This document shows, in pieces, positions 17,162 through 26,139 of a stretch of 64,000 nucleotides of DNA. The notes below the pieces were generated by a model, which was not told where the DNA came from, made no database searches, and worked only from the letters and a program-made list of their open reading frames with translations. Position 1 is the first letter of the stretch, and each line of letters begins with the position of its first letter. A program made the translations under genes and the position numbers. The stretch is from Actinomycetes bacterium (GTDB lineage Bacteria; Actinomycetota; Acidimicrobiia; IMCC26256; JANYLB01), in the NCBI GenBank assembly GCA_025363815.1, contig JANYLB010000037.1, forward strand, positions 1 through 64,000, given 5' to 3'.

Positions 17162-17922
17162 CGGCTTGCGGATCCTCCCGGAACCTGGAACCCGCTCGTC
17201 CCGCCGTCGATTGCGAGCGCGGTACCGGTCACGTACCCGGCCTCTGGTGACGCGAGGTAGACGATCGCGGCCGCGATCTCCCCGGCAGTGCCGAGCCGAC
17301 CAATGGGCTGACGGTCTACCAGCGCGGCGCGGGCCGCATCGGGATCAGCGGCTTGGTCGAGTAGACGCCCCACCCAGGGAGTGTCGACCGTTCCCGGGCA
17401 CACGCAGTTCACCCTGATCCGGTCCTGCGCGCAGTCGGCGGCCATCGCCATCGTCAGGCTGAGCACGGCTCCCTTGGTCGCGCCGTAGCAGGCCCGCTGC
17501 GGTAGGCCCGTCGATGACACGATCGATGCAAGGTTCACGATGGCCGGGTTCTCGGAGCGTCGGAGATGCGGTAGGACCGCCCGCGAGCAGCGCACGATTC
17601 CGAGAACGTTGACGTCGAAAACCCGCTTCCACTCGTCATCGTCGTTGGTCTCGACAGTGCCGACGGCGCCTATACCGGCATCGTTAACGAGCACGTCTAT
17701 ACCGCCGAACCTGTCGATCGCACGCGTGACAGCCGCGTCGACCGACGCCTGATCAGTGACGTCGGCGACGATCGGCAGCATCCCGTCAACGGGATCGGGG
17801 GGTCGGATGTCTGCGGCTGCCACCAGTGCACCTTCGGAGAGCAGGCGAAGCGCGGTCGCCAACCCGATTCCCGAACCGGCGCCGGTGACAAAGGCGACCA
17901 AACCCTCCATCCGCCTGCTCAC
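17158..17922 (-). CDS. SDR, candidate 2-keto-3-deoxy-L-fuconate dehydrogenase
   Basis: The protein has 254 residues from the GTG at 17922, which overlaps the preceding stop as GTGA; the ATG at 17910 is the alternative. FVTGAGSGIG is the cofactor motif, AADIRPP gives NAD preference, NDAG replaces the common NNAG, and the catalytic set is NLASIVSS...CYGATKGAV. The C-terminal IVYLASPEAGYVTGTALAIDGG is classic SDR. Position between the solute-binding-like gene and fuconate dehydratase fits oxidation of 2-keto-3-deoxyfuconate, as in characterised oxidative L-fucose operons. The assignment rests on context. Confidence 0.85.
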   Translation of the reverse strand: MSRRMEGLVAFVTGAGSGIGLATALRLLSEGALVAAADIRPPDPVDGMLPIVADVTDQASVDAAVTRAIDRFGGIDVLVNDAGIGAVGTVETNDDDEWKRVFDVNVLGIVRCSRAVLPHLRRSENPAIVNLASIVSSTGLPQRACYGATKGAVLSLTMAMAADCAQDRIRVNCVCPGTVDTPWVGRLLDQAADPDAARAALVDRQPIGRLGTAGEIAAAIVYLASPEAGYVTGTALAIDGGTSGFQVPGGSASR

Positions 17923-18992
17923 CCGTCGACCCCCACGAGCGCGAGCTCGGCGGCCGCCTGGAGCGCAACCAGCGCATCTGACGCGGCCAGCTCGCCGCGC
18001 AATGCAGCACGGATCCCGCCCCAGCCTGCCGACTCGACCGCAGGGAAGTTCGCCAGCGGCGGGTAGGTGATCATCCCTGTGTCGATGGTCTCGCGGGTGA
18101 TCTCGAGCCGCCGGGCATCGACGGCGTCGAGCGGCTCGACGCCCGCGAACACCTCGACGTGCGCACACACTGCACCACTTCGCGCCTCCCGTTCGTGAGC
18201 GTCAGCCGAGCTCAGCAACTCAAGCAGCGCAACCGCTCCATCCCGATCCCCGCACGTTCGCGGGATCCCCCAACCATGGCAGCCGGCGTAAGAACGCAGG
18301 CCTACGGAGCCGGCTAGGTACGGATGCGGTTCAAGATCAGATCGAGCCGAGCGGAGTGCCCTCGTCGCGCCTGGCCATGCCGCCGCCAGTTCGACGTCGC
18401 CGCGCGTGAGCGCGTCGTCGAGCGCGTCGTAGTGCCACCCGGTGAGCGCGCTGGGCGCCCGCTTCGCGAGCGTCATGAGAGTGTCGAGTGCCGCGCGACA
18501 CTCCGGTGAGCCCATGGTGGGCCTGAGGTCGTCGTCGAACAGTCGACCACCATGGCTGACGACGAGCTCGAAGAAGGTGCCGAAGAGCCCTGATTCGCGT
18601 CCTGGGAACCCGAAGACCACATCAGAGTGGGCAAGCTCAGCCCAAGTTGGGGGTACGTCGGTGTCGGGACCGGCCCACAGCACGCGCACATCGACATTTC
18701 GAGGCACGCAGAACAGCGCGCCATCGAATCGACCCAGCTCGACCGCCTTGGGGGCGAGCGCGCTCACGTCGAGCAGGTCGTCGAGGGGATGCAACCAGGA
18801 ACTCTGCGACGGCGCGTACTTCGAATGGGTCGAAAGCACGTCGATCCGCTCGCCCGCCTCCACCATGGCCGCGACCTCACGATTGAGCTCCGTGTGCGGT
18901 GCGTGCACCACGATCTCGACATCGTGATCCGCGAGGATCTCGTAGAGGCCGTCGTACATCGGTCCGCCGACGAGCGCGACGCGAAGGTTCAC
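17919..18992 (-). CDS. Family 1 extracellular solute-binding-protein-like protein lacking a signal peptide
   Basis: The protein has 357 residues. It begins MNLRVALVGGPMYDGLYEIL with no signal peptide or lipobox. The body reads like sugar ABC substrate-binding proteins: ERIDVLSTHSKYAP, PLDDLLDVSAL, GALFCVPRNVDVRVLW, PPTWAELAHSDVVFGFPGR, VELAAAWPGATRAL and YAGCHGWGIPRTC. No permease or ATPase gene is nearby. As first gene of the fucose-type operon, directly behind two 15-bp repeats, it may be a cytoplasmic sugar sensor or a degenerate transporter component. A missed upstream start with a signal sequence is unlikely because the family fold starts near residue 3. Confidence 0.7.
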   Translation of the reverse strand: MNLRVALVGGPMYDGLYEILADHDVEIVVHAPHTELNREVAAMVEAGERIDVLSTHSKYAPSQSSWLHPLDDLLDVSALAPKAVELGRFDGALFCVPRNVDVRVLWAGPDTDVPPTWAELAHSDVVFGFPGRESGLFGTFFELVVSHGGRLFDDDLRPTMGSPECRAALDTLMTLAKRAPSALTGWHYDALDDALTRGDVELAAAWPGATRALRSARSDLEPHPYLAGSVGLRSYAGCHGWGIPRTCGDRDGAVALLELLSSADAHEREARSGAVCAHVEVFAGVEPLDAVDARRLEITRETIDTGMITYPPLANFPAVESAGWGGIRAALRGELAASDALVALQAAAELALVGVDG

Positions 18993-19011
18993 GACGATGG
19001 AACCTAGTTGT

Positions 19012-19066
19012 TCTCGATGACCGATTTTTAGCCCAGCGTCGCTCGCCGGCGTCTCGATAACCGATT
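19012..19066 (-). promoter_or_regulatory. Pair of 15-bp direct repeats upstream of the fucose-type operon (candidate operators)
   Basis: TCTCGATGACCGATT at 19012-19026 and TCTCGATAACCGATT at 19052-19066 differ at one base and are offset by 40 bp, close to four helical turns. They lie 20 to 74 bases before the first gene of the operon, in the gap after msrA. The core CGATAACCGAT is nearly palindromic, as for LacI- or GntR-type sites. No regulator gene is adjacent. Confidence 0.55.
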
Positions 19067-19075
19067 GCTACGCGC

Positions 19076-19726
19076 TCAGCCCGCGGCCAAACCGGTTGGG
19101 CAGGACACGCCGGTTCCGCCGAGGCCGCAGTACCCACCGGGGTTCTTGGCGAGGTACTGCTGGTGGTAGCCCTCGGCGAAGTAGAACTCCGTCGCAGTGA
19201 TGATCTCGGTCGTGATCTCGCCGAAGCCGGCGCGCTCGAGCTCCCGCTGGTACTCGGCGCGAGATGCTTGCGCCGCCCGCGCCTGGTCGGGGTCGGCGGT
19301 GTAGACGCCAGATCGATACTGGGTGCCCATGTCGTTGCCCTGGCGCATGCCCTGGGTCGGGTTGTGGCCCTCCCAGAAGACGCGCAGCAGGTTCTCGTAG
19401 GAGACGACCTGCGGGTCGAACACGACGAGCACCGCCTCGGTGTGGCCGGTCCGTCCGGAGCAGACTTCTTCGTAGGTCGGGTTCGGAGTAGTACCCGCGA
19501 CGTAGCCGACGGCGGTCACCCACACGCCTTCGATTCCCCAGAACAAGCGCTCAGCACCCCAGAAGCAGCCCAGGGCGAATATGGCCTGGCGCGAACCCTC
19601 CGGGTAAGGCGGGGAGATGGCGTGGCCGGAGACGAAGTGCGCGTCGGGAACGGGGAGCGGCGCCGCCCGGCCGGGAAGGGCCGCCTCCGCTGTGGGAATC
19701 TCTGCGCTGCGGGACCAAAACGCCAT
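19076..19726 (-). CDS. msrA: Peptide methionine sulfoxide reductase A
   Basis: The protein has 216 residues. The catalytic motif [11 protein letters not shown] is at about residues 54-64, followed by VGYVAG, the [12 protein letters not shown] segment and [22 protein letters not shown], all diagnostic. Resolving cysteines are near the C-terminus ([14 protein letters not shown]). It reduces the S-epimer of methionine sulfoxide in proteins, using thioredoxin. GGGGAG is six bases before the ATG. The N-terminal extension of about 45 residues ([14 protein letters not shown]) is normal for the longer MsrA class. Confidence 0.95.
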   Translation of the reverse strand: MAFWSRSAEIPTAEAALPGRAAPLPVPDAHFVSGHAISPPYPEGSRQAIFALGCFWGAERLFWGIEGVWVTAVGYVAGTTPNPTYEEVCSGRTGHTEAVLVVFDPQVVSYENLLRVFWEGHNPTQGMRQGNDMGTQYRSGVYTADPDQARAAQASRAEYQRELERAGFGEITTEIITATEFYFAEGYHQQYLAKNPGGYCGLGGTGVSCPTGLAAG

Positions 19727-19823
19727 GGTGGCTCCCCTTCGTCTTCGTCGTGGTCCATTGTGCCGCCGGCCAGCCTGGTATTGCGCGCGCCCTCAGTTGG
19801 CTGAGCGGCGTGTGGCGTCGCGC

Positions 19824-20219
19824 CTATCTCGCCTCGGCCGCGGCTAGATCCTTCGCCAGCTTGAAATGCACCACCGCGGACAGGGCTGCGCCCATGCCGA
19901 CGATGCGCGCCCGGAAAGGAAGACCGGGTGTGAGAAGGCTCACTACGGCATCACCGGCGTCGGACACCGCCAGCATCGACACCCAGTCACCACCGCCGCG
20001 CCCCTGACCGATCGCGATCGACGCGCCGGCGCCGAGCGCCGCTTCGCGCACGCCCATCAATCGAGCGAAGAGTCGCGCGGCGCGGCCACCGGAATCCCGG
20101 CGGGTACAGACCTTCACGCCGATGCCGGGCACAGCGAGGAGCGAGAGCCCGATCCCAAACCGGCCACGAGCTAGATACACCGCGACGCGGCGGCTGTCGA
20201 GTCCCTCGATCGCCTTCAC
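19824..20219 (-). CDS. Small membrane protein, DUF4267-like
   Basis: The protein has 131 residues. Hydrophobic segments lie at about residues 20-38, 58-72 and 100-120, with ARLMGVREAALGAGAS and a WVSMLAVSDAGDAVVSLL stretch. This resembles DUF4267-type small membrane proteins, whose function is unknown; the family call is tentative. It starts GTG, overlapping the stop of the Gfo/Idh/MocA oxidoreductase as GTGA, so the two are translated together. Confidence 0.65.
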   Translation of the reverse strand: MKAIEGLDSRRVAVYLARGRFGIGLSLLAVPGIGVKVCTRRDSGGRAARLFARLMGVREAALGAGASIAIGQGRGGGDWVSMLAVSDAGDAVVSLLTPGLPFRARIVGMGAALSAVVHFKLAKDLAAAEAR

Positions 20220-21214
20220 TGTTCGCTCCCTTGCATACCTCGGTACGACATCCCGGCGGCGGCGTAGATGGCGTCGACCACCCGCATGTTGGCGATCGAA
20301 TCCGACGGAGGAGTGAGCACCGGTCCACCGCGCAACACGGCGTCGGCGAACGCCTGCAGCTGGTACACGTAGGTAGGGCCACCCCGCACCCGTTCCTTGT
20401 TGGTTCCTGATGGAGTGCGAACCATGACTCGGTTGTAGAACTGCGGGCCCGTCGCGTTGAACACCGACATCTCACCCTTGTCACCCGAGACCCGGATCGA
20501 CAACTTGAACGGCGTGGCCGACCACAACGCGCAGGTGATCCGTCCGGTGCGGCCGTCCTCGAACGCGAGATCTGCTTGCATCCAGCGGTCGACCTCGGGC
20601 TTCGCGAGGCGGGCGTGTGCACTCGTCACCGTGGGTTCAGCGTCGGCGAGAAACCGGAGCTGGTGAATCGCGTAGCAGCCGACATCCATCGTGGCGCCAC
20701 CGGCGAGGTCGTAGCGGTACCGGATGTTCTTGGGAAACGGCAACGGGATGCACATGCTCGTCTCGATGCGGGAGACCCGGCCGAGCACTCCGCCGGTCAC
20801 GATCTCACGCATTCGATCTGCCAGCGGGTGGTACCGCCAGTGGAACGCCTCCATGACGACCTTGCCGCTCGACCGGGCCACCGCCGCGACCTGTTCCGCC
20901 TCGGCGGCGTTCGCGGTGAACGGCTTCTCGCACAACACGTGCTTGCCTGCTTCGAGCGCCCTGATCGTCCACTCGGCGTGTAGGCCGTTCGGCAGCGGGT
21001 TGTAGATCACGTCGACAGCCGGATCGTCCAGGAGGGCGTCGTACGACTCGTGCACACGGCCGATCCCGTGCTTGGCCGCGAACTTCGCCGCCCGAGCCAC
21101 ATCCCGCGCCGCCACGGCATAGATCTCGACATCGGGTACGGCCCTGGCCGGCTTGACGAGCGCCGCGGGAACGATCCGGGCCGCTCCGAGGATGCCGATA
21201 CGGAGTTGATCCAC
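20216..21214 (-). CDS. Gfo/Idh/MocA family NAD(P)-dependent oxidoreductase
   Basis: The protein has 332 residues. The Rossmann start is RIGILGAARIVP, then DVIYNPLPNGLHAEWT and the hallmark HVLCEKPFTANAAEA with catalytic Lys. The C-terminal domain contains FHWRYHPLA and GGATMDVGCYAIHQLRFL, as in dihydrodiol and xylose dehydrogenases and inositol dehydrogenase relatives. It starts GTG and is coupled to the small membrane protein. It faces the deacylase-like amidohydrolase across a 53-base divergent region. The sugar or diol substrate is not predictable. Confidence 0.9.
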   Translation of the reverse strand: MDQLRIGILGAARIVPAALVKPARAVPDVEIYAVAARDVARAAKFAAKHGIGRVHESYDALLDDPAVDVIYNPLPNGLHAEWTIRALEAGKHVLCEKPFTANAAEAEQVAAVARSSGKVVMEAFHWRYHPLADRMREIVTGGVLGRVSRIETSMCIPLPFPKNIRYRYDLAGGATMDVGCYAIHQLRFLADAEPTVTSAHARLAKPEVDRWMQADLAFEDGRTGRITCALWSATPFKLSIRVSGDKGEMSVFNATGPQFYNRVMVRTPSGTNKERVRGGPTYVYQLQAFADAVLRGGPVLTPPSDSIANMRVVDAIYAAAGMSYRGMQGSEQ

Positions 21215-21267
21215 GACGTGCGACCATAGGGCCTACTGCGAGAGCACTACGGAACGAGGGGGAGCTT

Positions 21268-22965
21268 GTGACACACGATCTGGTGATCACCGGGGGCATG
21301 ATCGTTGACGGAACCGGTGCATCCCCGTTCCCCGGTGACGTCGCCATCGACGGCGACCGCATCGTGGCCGTCGGAAAGGTCGAAGCCGGCGGCGCCCGCA
21401 CGATCAAAGCCGACGGGCGGATCGTGAGCCCGGGTTTCGTCGACGGCCATACCCACCTCGACGCGCAGCTTGCCTGGGACCCGATTGGGTCATCGTCGTG
21501 CTGGCACGGAGTCACGTCGGTCGTGCTCGGGAACTGCGGCGTGACGTTCGCTCCATGCCGGCCGGCTGACCGGCAGTACCTCGCCGAGCTCATGGAGTCG
21601 GTCGAAGACATCCCCGCCGAAAGCATCATGAAGGGCCTCTCGTGGGATTGGGAGACCTACGGGGAGTACCTCGATGCGCTCGATCGGATGCCCCGTGGCA
21701 TCAACGTGGGCGGGATGGTCGGCCATTGCGCCGTCCGGCAATGGGCTATGGGTGAACGCGGGCTCGAGCGCGAACCGGCCACCGACGACGACATCAACGC
21801 GATGGTCGAGATCGTCGACGAAGCGATCGAGCGCGGCGCGCTCGGGTTTTCGACGTCGCGCACGCTGTTGCACCGCGTTCCCGACGGACGCCCTGTACCC
21901 GGGACCTGGGCCGAGCCGAAGGAGCTCCTCGCGATCGCCGACGTGCTCGGCAAGTACGGCCGCGGCACCTTCGAGATCGCCCCTCGCCTCGGAGAGCGCG
22001 ACACCGACTCGCTCGAGGGGACACGCGCCGAGGTCGCCTGGATGGCCGAGGTGAACCGCCGGACCGGCCGCCCTGTCACATTCGGCCTCGCCCACAGCTT
22101 CAGCCGCCCCGACGTGTACGCGCGCGTACTCGACTTCGTCGATGAAGAAGCCCTCACCGGTGGCATCTTGCGACCCCAGACGACAGCTCGAGGCATCGGT
22201 CTGCTGTTCGGGATCGCGCACCGCACCCTGTTCGACGGCTGCCCCTCATGGCGGGCGCTCCGGGAGCTCTCGCTAGACGGACGTCTCGCCGCCCTCGACG
22301 ACCCCGAGTTGCGCGCCCGCCTGATCGCCGATGCCGATGCGCGACCACCCGGCCTCGACATGAACCTGGTGTTCGTTCTCGGCACCGACGGCGATGCGCA
22401 GTACGACTACTCCCCCGCCGACAGCGTCGCCGCGCACGCAGCGGCTGCCGGCGAGACCCCAGCGGCAACATTCGTACGGCTCTCACGCGAGACACGCGGG
22501 CGGGCGCTGTTCAACTTCCCGTTTCTCAACCAGACGATGGACGCTGTGGGAGCAATGCTGCACCACCCTTCGATCATGATCGGTCTCGCCGACGCAGGTG
22601 CACACGTCGGGATGATCATGGACGCTTCGCTCCCGACGTTCTTTCTCGCGCACTGGGTGCGGGATCGCGGTGACTTCACCATCGAAGACGGCATCCGTCG
22701 TCTCACGTCCGACACCGCAGCGGTGTTCGGCATCCCGAACCGGGGAGTGTTGGCGGAGGGCGCCTTCGCCGACGTCAATGTCTTCGACCTCGACGCGCTC
22801 GCATGCCCCCTGCCCGAGTACGTGTACGACTTCCCCGGGGGAGCGGGAAGGTTTCTGCAGCGAGCACGCGGGTTCGACACCACCGTGGTGAATGGCCAGG
22901 TCTTCATGGAGCAAGGCGAGCACACCGGCGCGCTCGCCGGAAATCTCCTTCGTAGCAGCGACTAA
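21268..22965 (+). CDS. N-acyl-D-amino-acid deacylase-like amidohydrolase
   Basis: The protein has 565 residues. The amidohydrolase N-terminal beta sandwich (DLVITGGMIVDGTG) is followed by metal ligands in GFVDGHTHLDAQ, then GNCGVTFAPC with the cysteine typical of D-aminoacylases, and LADAGAHVGMI with the catalytic Asp. A C-terminal sandwich ends in NVFDLDAL and VVNGQVFMEQGEHTGALAGNLLR. Members hydrolyse N-acyl-D-amino acids or related amides. The start is GTG with GGGGGAG four bases upstream. The stop overlaps the convergent Rpf-like gene by four bases. Confidence 0.88.
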   Translation: MTHDLVITGGMIVDGTGASPFPGDVAIDGDRIVAVGKVEAGGARTIKADGRIVSPGFVDGHTHLDAQLAWDPIGSSSCWHGVTSVVLGNCGVTFAPCRPADRQYLAELMESVEDIPAESIMKGLSWDWETYGEYLDALDRMPRGINVGGMVGHCAVRQWAMGERGLEREPATDDDINAMVEIVDEAIERGALGFSTSRTLLHRVPDGRPVPGTWAEPKELLAIADVLGKYGRGTFEIAPRLGERDTDSLEGTRAEVAWMAEVNRRTGRPVTFGLAHSFSRPDVYARVLDFVDEEALTGGILRPQTTARGIGLLFGIAHRTLFDGCPSWRALRELSLDGRLAALDDPELRARLIADADARPPGLDMNLVFVLGTDGDAQYDYSPADSVAAHAAAAGETPAATFVRLSRETRGRALFNFPFLNQTMDAVGAMLHHPSIMIGLADAGAHVGMIMDASLPTFFLAHWVRDRGDFTIEDGIRRLTSDTAAVFGIPNRGVLAEGAFADVNVFDLDALACPLPEYVYDFPGGAGRFLQRARGFDTTVVNGQVFMEQGEHTGALAGNLLRSSD

Positions 22966-23543
22966 CGCGAGAGCAATCCGATCGTGTACGCGCATCCCCA
23001 TCCGCTATAGCCGCCGTAGTCGCGTAGGCGTTCGGCGACAACGATCTGCTGCTCACGCGTCGCGAGTCCTGCATTCGACGCGAACTCTTGACCGCCAAAC
23101 GCGCTCCAGGTCGTGTTCGCGAATCCCACGCCGCCGGAGAAACTCGATCCCTGCATCGACCAGTTGCCACCGGTCTCGCACGCGGCGATGCGGTCCCACA
23201 CCGCGTCGCGCGCGGCCTTCGCGTCTAGAGCTACTCGTACTCCCGTCACCCACGCAATCGCAGCGCGAAACTGCTCGATCTCCACCGCACGGCGACGCGC
23301 ATCGAGCACGGCAACCGTGAAGGCGGAAAGATCCATCGTGTGGTGCATCGTCTGTTCGACGCGGTCCACGACGACGCGCGCCGGTCGACCGATTTCTGTC
23401 TGACGAGCGTTGTCCTGAGCGTTGCTCGTAGCGAATGCCGGTGCCGAACCGACAGCAAACGTCGCCGCAACAACCAGCAGTGCGAACAGGGTGCGTGTGT
23501 GCGATGTGATCGACACACGCGTTGATCCAGCATCCGTGCTCAC
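22962..23543 (-). CDS. Secreted resuscitation-promoting-factor (Rpf) domain protein
   Basis: The protein has 193 residues. An N-terminal signal peptide (TRTLFALLVVAATFAVGSAPAFA, cleavage after AFA near residue 38) precedes a 75-residue linker and a C-terminal Rpf transglycosylase-like domain: WDRIAACETGGNWSM with the catalytic Glu, GGVGFANTTW, and QQIVVAERLRDYGGYSGWGC. Rpf proteins cleave peptidoglycan and promote regrowth of dormant actinobacteria. Here the domain is at the very C-terminus. The start is GTG behind GGGAGG. The paired cysteines of the domain (ACETGG and GWGC) are present. Confidence 0.92.
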   Translation of the reverse strand: MSTDAGSTRVSITSHTRTLFALLVVAATFAVGSAPAFATSNAQDNARQTEIGRPARVVVDRVEQTMHHTMDLSAFTVAVLDARRRAVEIEQFRAAIAWVTGVRVALDAKAARDAVWDRIAACETGGNWSMQGSSFSGGVGFANTTWSAFGGQEFASNAGLATREQQIVVAERLRDYGGYSGWGCAYTIGLLSR

Positions 23544-23617
23544 TAGAGACCTCCCAGCCTCCGCGCGCGTTCCATCACGCAGCGTTTTCGGGGTGAAGCG
23601 ACCAGGCTAGACAGACA

Positions 23618-23649
23618 AACAGTGGGTCCGTCGAACCATTCGACTGTTT
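23618..23649. repeat. Nested inverted repeats in the rpf-like/DUF3817 divergent gap
   Basis: GTCGAA-CCA-TTCGAC at 23630-23644 is a perfect six-base hairpin. It is nested inside AAACAGT at about 23618-23624 and ACTGTTT at about 23643-23649, another perfect pair, and the two foldings compete for the same AC. It lies about 75 to 105 bases upstream of the rpf-like start, in a 264-base gap that otherwise shows nothing recognisable. It may be an operator or a leader structure. Confidence 0.45.
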
Positions 23650-23807
23650 CCGCAGGTCAGAACCTTTTGGATGGCGTCTGGTTGCGCAGAAACCGCGCGT
23701 GACCGTTCGGGTGCGAGAGATGGCACGACCGCGAGTTTCGATCGCTCGCCGGCCCCGGTGCTGGCCCCCGTGCGGCGTCTCCGCTGCACCTCCTCTACCT
23801 TTGGAAG

Positions 23808-24161
23808 GTGCCCGATTTCGCCGATGCCACTTCGTCCGAGTTGGAGCGCAAAGCTCGAGCACTCCGATGGATGTGCTGGACCGAAGCAATCACGTACTCC
23901 ATGCTCTTCTTGTTCTGGATCTCGGGCCATGCAATCGGAACCGCGGTGATGGGGTCGATCCACGGACTGACCGTGCTGGGCTTCGCCGCGATGCTGATCA
24001 TGATCACGCCGGCCATGCGCTGGTCCTGGTGGTTCAGCGCGGCGGCCCTCCTCACCGGGCCCATCGGCGCGATCGTCGTGTACGAGCGCCTCCGCCGCCA
24101 CGGAGTGCCCGAGGAGTACCGGATTGCCACGCGCACGCGCCGCGAGCCCACGCGGGCCTGA
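23808..24161 (+). CDS. DUF3817-type integral membrane protein
   Basis: The protein has 117 residues. After a short charged start, ALRWMCWTEAITYSMLF opens the first of three membrane helices; SIHGLTVLGFAAML carries the conserved GxxHG-like element of DUF3817, and a third helix with two tryptophans follows. The family is widespread in actinobacteria and of unknown function. The start is GTG at 23808 directly after TGGAAG, so the ribosome-binding site is too close to be ideal and the message may be leaderless. Confidence 0.65.
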   Translation: MPDFADATSSELERKARALRWMCWTEAITYSMLFLFWISGHAIGTAVMGSIHGLTVLGFAAMLIMITPAMRWSWWFSAAALLTGPIGAIVVYERLRRHGVPEEYRIATRTRREPTRA

Positions 24162-24203
24162 TCGGCCACCCTCCACCACGGCGTCCCAGTAGGTTTCCAG
24201 ACG

Positions 24204-25073
24204 ATGGACGCCCAGGCCTTCTACGGGTTGACACCCACCGACGATCCGAAGCGCTGGCAGCTCCCTGTCGTTCCCGAGCTCTGCTCCGGGCTCGGGACTC
24301 TGTTCGGCGGATGCGGACTCGGCGCGAGCCTCGTCGCGCTGGAGCTCACCACCGGCAGGCAAACCGTGTGGGCGACCGCGCAGTACCTCTCCTACGCTCG
24401 GCCCCCGGCATTGCTGGACATCACGATCGACGAGGTCGTGCGGGGGCACCAGATCTCACAGGCCCGCGCGGTAGCACGCCTAGACGGCGAAGAGATCCTC
24501 ACCGTCAACGCCGCGCTCGGCGCGCGCTCAGTGCCGCTCTCCGGCGAATGGGCGATCCGACCCGATGTTCCCCCTCCCGACGAGTGTCCGCCGCGCCAGC
24601 TGTTCGGCCGCCATCAGAACACGATCCTCAGCCGTCTTGACATGCGGCTCGCCAACGCCCGGGACATGGAGGACTTTCCCGCCGAACCCGGCGACGGCCG
24701 ATCGGCACTGTGGGTCCGGCTCCCGGGACTGCTCGAGATGTCGGCCGGGGCGCTCGCCATCGTCGGCGACTACGTGCCGTTCGGAATCGGGCAGGCGCTG
24801 GGCCTGCGGGCCGGCGGGAACAGCCTCGACAACACGCTCAGGATAGCGAGCCGCACCTCGACCGACTGGGTGCTCGCCGACGTGAGGGTGCACGCCGTGC
24901 AGGACGGCTTCGGGCACGGGCTCGTGCACCTATGGGCCGAAGACGGCACTCTGCTCGGCACCGCCAGCCAGTCGACGATCGTGCGGATGTGGCGCGAGGA
25001 CCTCAGCGAATTGCCGGCATCGGTTCCAAGTCCACCCCAAGCCGACCCACCCAGGAATGAGACGAATCGATGA
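24204..25073 (+). CDS. Acyl-CoA thioesterase-like double hotdog protein (TesB-like)
   Basis: The protein has 289 residues. The first hotdog has GLGTLFGGCGLGASLVALE and TAQYLSYARPP; the second has GGNSLDNTLRIASRTS, matching the SLD element of TesB, and ends GTLLGTASQSTIVR, where TesB has G-x-ASQxG. The expected role is hydrolysis of acyl-CoA. The stop overlaps the start of the LLM oxidoreductase as ATGA, suggesting both act on the same lipid or polyketide-like substrate class. Confidence 0.8.
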   Translation: MDAQAFYGLTPTDDPKRWQLPVVPELCSGLGTLFGGCGLGASLVALELTTGRQTVWATAQYLSYARPPALLDITIDEVVRGHQISQARAVARLDGEEILTVNAALGARSVPLSGEWAIRPDVPPPDECPPRQLFGRHQNTILSRLDMRLANARDMEDFPAEPGDGRSALWVRLPGLLEMSAGALAIVGDYVPFGIGQALGLRAGGNSLDNTLRIASRTSTDWVLADVRVHAVQDGFGHGLVHLWAEDGTLLGTASQSTIVRMWREDLSELPASVPSPPQADPPRNETNR

Positions 25074-26029
25074 CAACGACCCAACGTTGGGGCATCACAG
25101 TTCCGTTCAGTGGAGTCCCCCTGCACGAGCATCGCGAATGGTTCGAGGAGCTCGTCGATCTCGGCTACACCGACATCTGGTCGAGCGAAGCCGACGGACA
25201 CGACGCGTTCACGCCGCTCGCGCTGGCCGCGGCGTGGACACCCACTCTGCGCCTCGGTACCGCGGTGGTGCCTGCCTACACACGCGGCCCCGCCCTGCTG
25301 GCCCAGACCGTCGCAAGCTTGGTCGACGCCGCACCGGGTCGGGTCGCTCTCGGCATCGGCACATCGTCGAACGTCATCGTCGAGCACTGGAACGACATCT
25401 CGTTCGAGAAGCCCTACCAACGCGTACGCGACACGATCCGCTTCTTGCGCGCCGCGCTCTCGGGCGAGAAGGTGACAGAGGAGTACGAGACTTTCTCAGT
25501 GCGCGGCTTCCGTCTGGGCGTGAAGATCGCCGAACCCCCGCCCATCCTTGTCGGCGCGCTCAGACAAGGAATGCTCACGCTGGCCGGCACCGAGGCCGAC
25601 GGCGCGATCGTCAACTGGCTATCGGCCGACGATGTTCGAACTGTTGCACCCTACGTGAACGGCAAAGAGCTCGCCGCAAGGATCTTCGTACTCCCATCGC
25701 AAGACCGCGACGCGGTCCGGTTCGTCGCCCGCCGGATGATCGCCACCTACCTGAACGTTCCTGTCTACGCGGCCTTCCACGAGTGGCTGGGCCGCGGCGA
25801 GATGCTCACGCCCATGTGGGAGAAGTGGCGGGCCGGCGACCGTAAGGGTGCCACCGAGTCGATCCCCGACGAGTTGATCGACCAGTTGGTCATCCACGGC
25901 TCACCCGAGGAGTGCCGGGCCCACCTCCAGCGCTACGTCGACAACGGGATCACCACCCCCGCCCCGGCGATCCTCGCCAATCCGCACGACACCCGGCGCC
26001 TCATCCGGGCCCTGGCCCCGAACGGGTAG
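25070..26029 (+). CDS. LLM-class (luciferase-like) F420-dependent oxidoreductase
   Basis: The protein has 319 residues of TIM-barrel type. Landmarks are [65 protein letters not shown] and [16 protein letters not shown]-type text (here [15 protein letters not shown]). These fit the actinobacterial LLM oxidoreductases that mostly use F420H2. Presence of cofD and cofE in the same window shows the host makes F420. The gene is translationally coupled to the thioesterase and is followed by a TetR gene on the same strand. Confidence 0.88.
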   Translation: MTTTQRWGITVPFSGVPLHEHREWFEELVDLGYTDIWSSEADGHDAFTPLALAAAWTPTLRLGTAVVPAYTRGPALLAQTVASLVDAAPGRVALGIGTSSNVIVEHWNDISFEKPYQRVRDTIRFLRAALSGEKVTEEYETFSVRGFRLGVKIAEPPPILVGALRQGMLTLAGTEADGAIVNWLSADDVRTVAPYVNGKELAARIFVLPSQDRDAVRFVARRMIATYLNVPVYAAFHEWLGRGEMLTPMWEKWRAGDRKGATESIPDELIDQLVIHGSPEECRAHLQRYVDNGITTPAPAILANPHDTRRLIRALAPNG

Positions 26030-26139
26030 ATGCCATCGGGGAACCTTCGGACCGCCTAGCCTTGCCTCGGGGTAGATCGAACGGCCCGGACCTCTCCGGC
26101 GCGCGATCCCTGCGCCACCGAGCAGCGGAGCGGATCCGG

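Noticed and set aside
23544-23807. ydaO (c-di-AMP) riboswitch upstream of the rpf-like gene
   Set aside because: Expected from other actinobacteria, but I could not find the conserved core in this gap.
23607-24449. 280-residue minus-strand ORF opposite the DUF3817 and thioesterase genes
   Set aside because: His/Arg/Gly-rich antisense text with no family features; the plus-strand genes are convincing.
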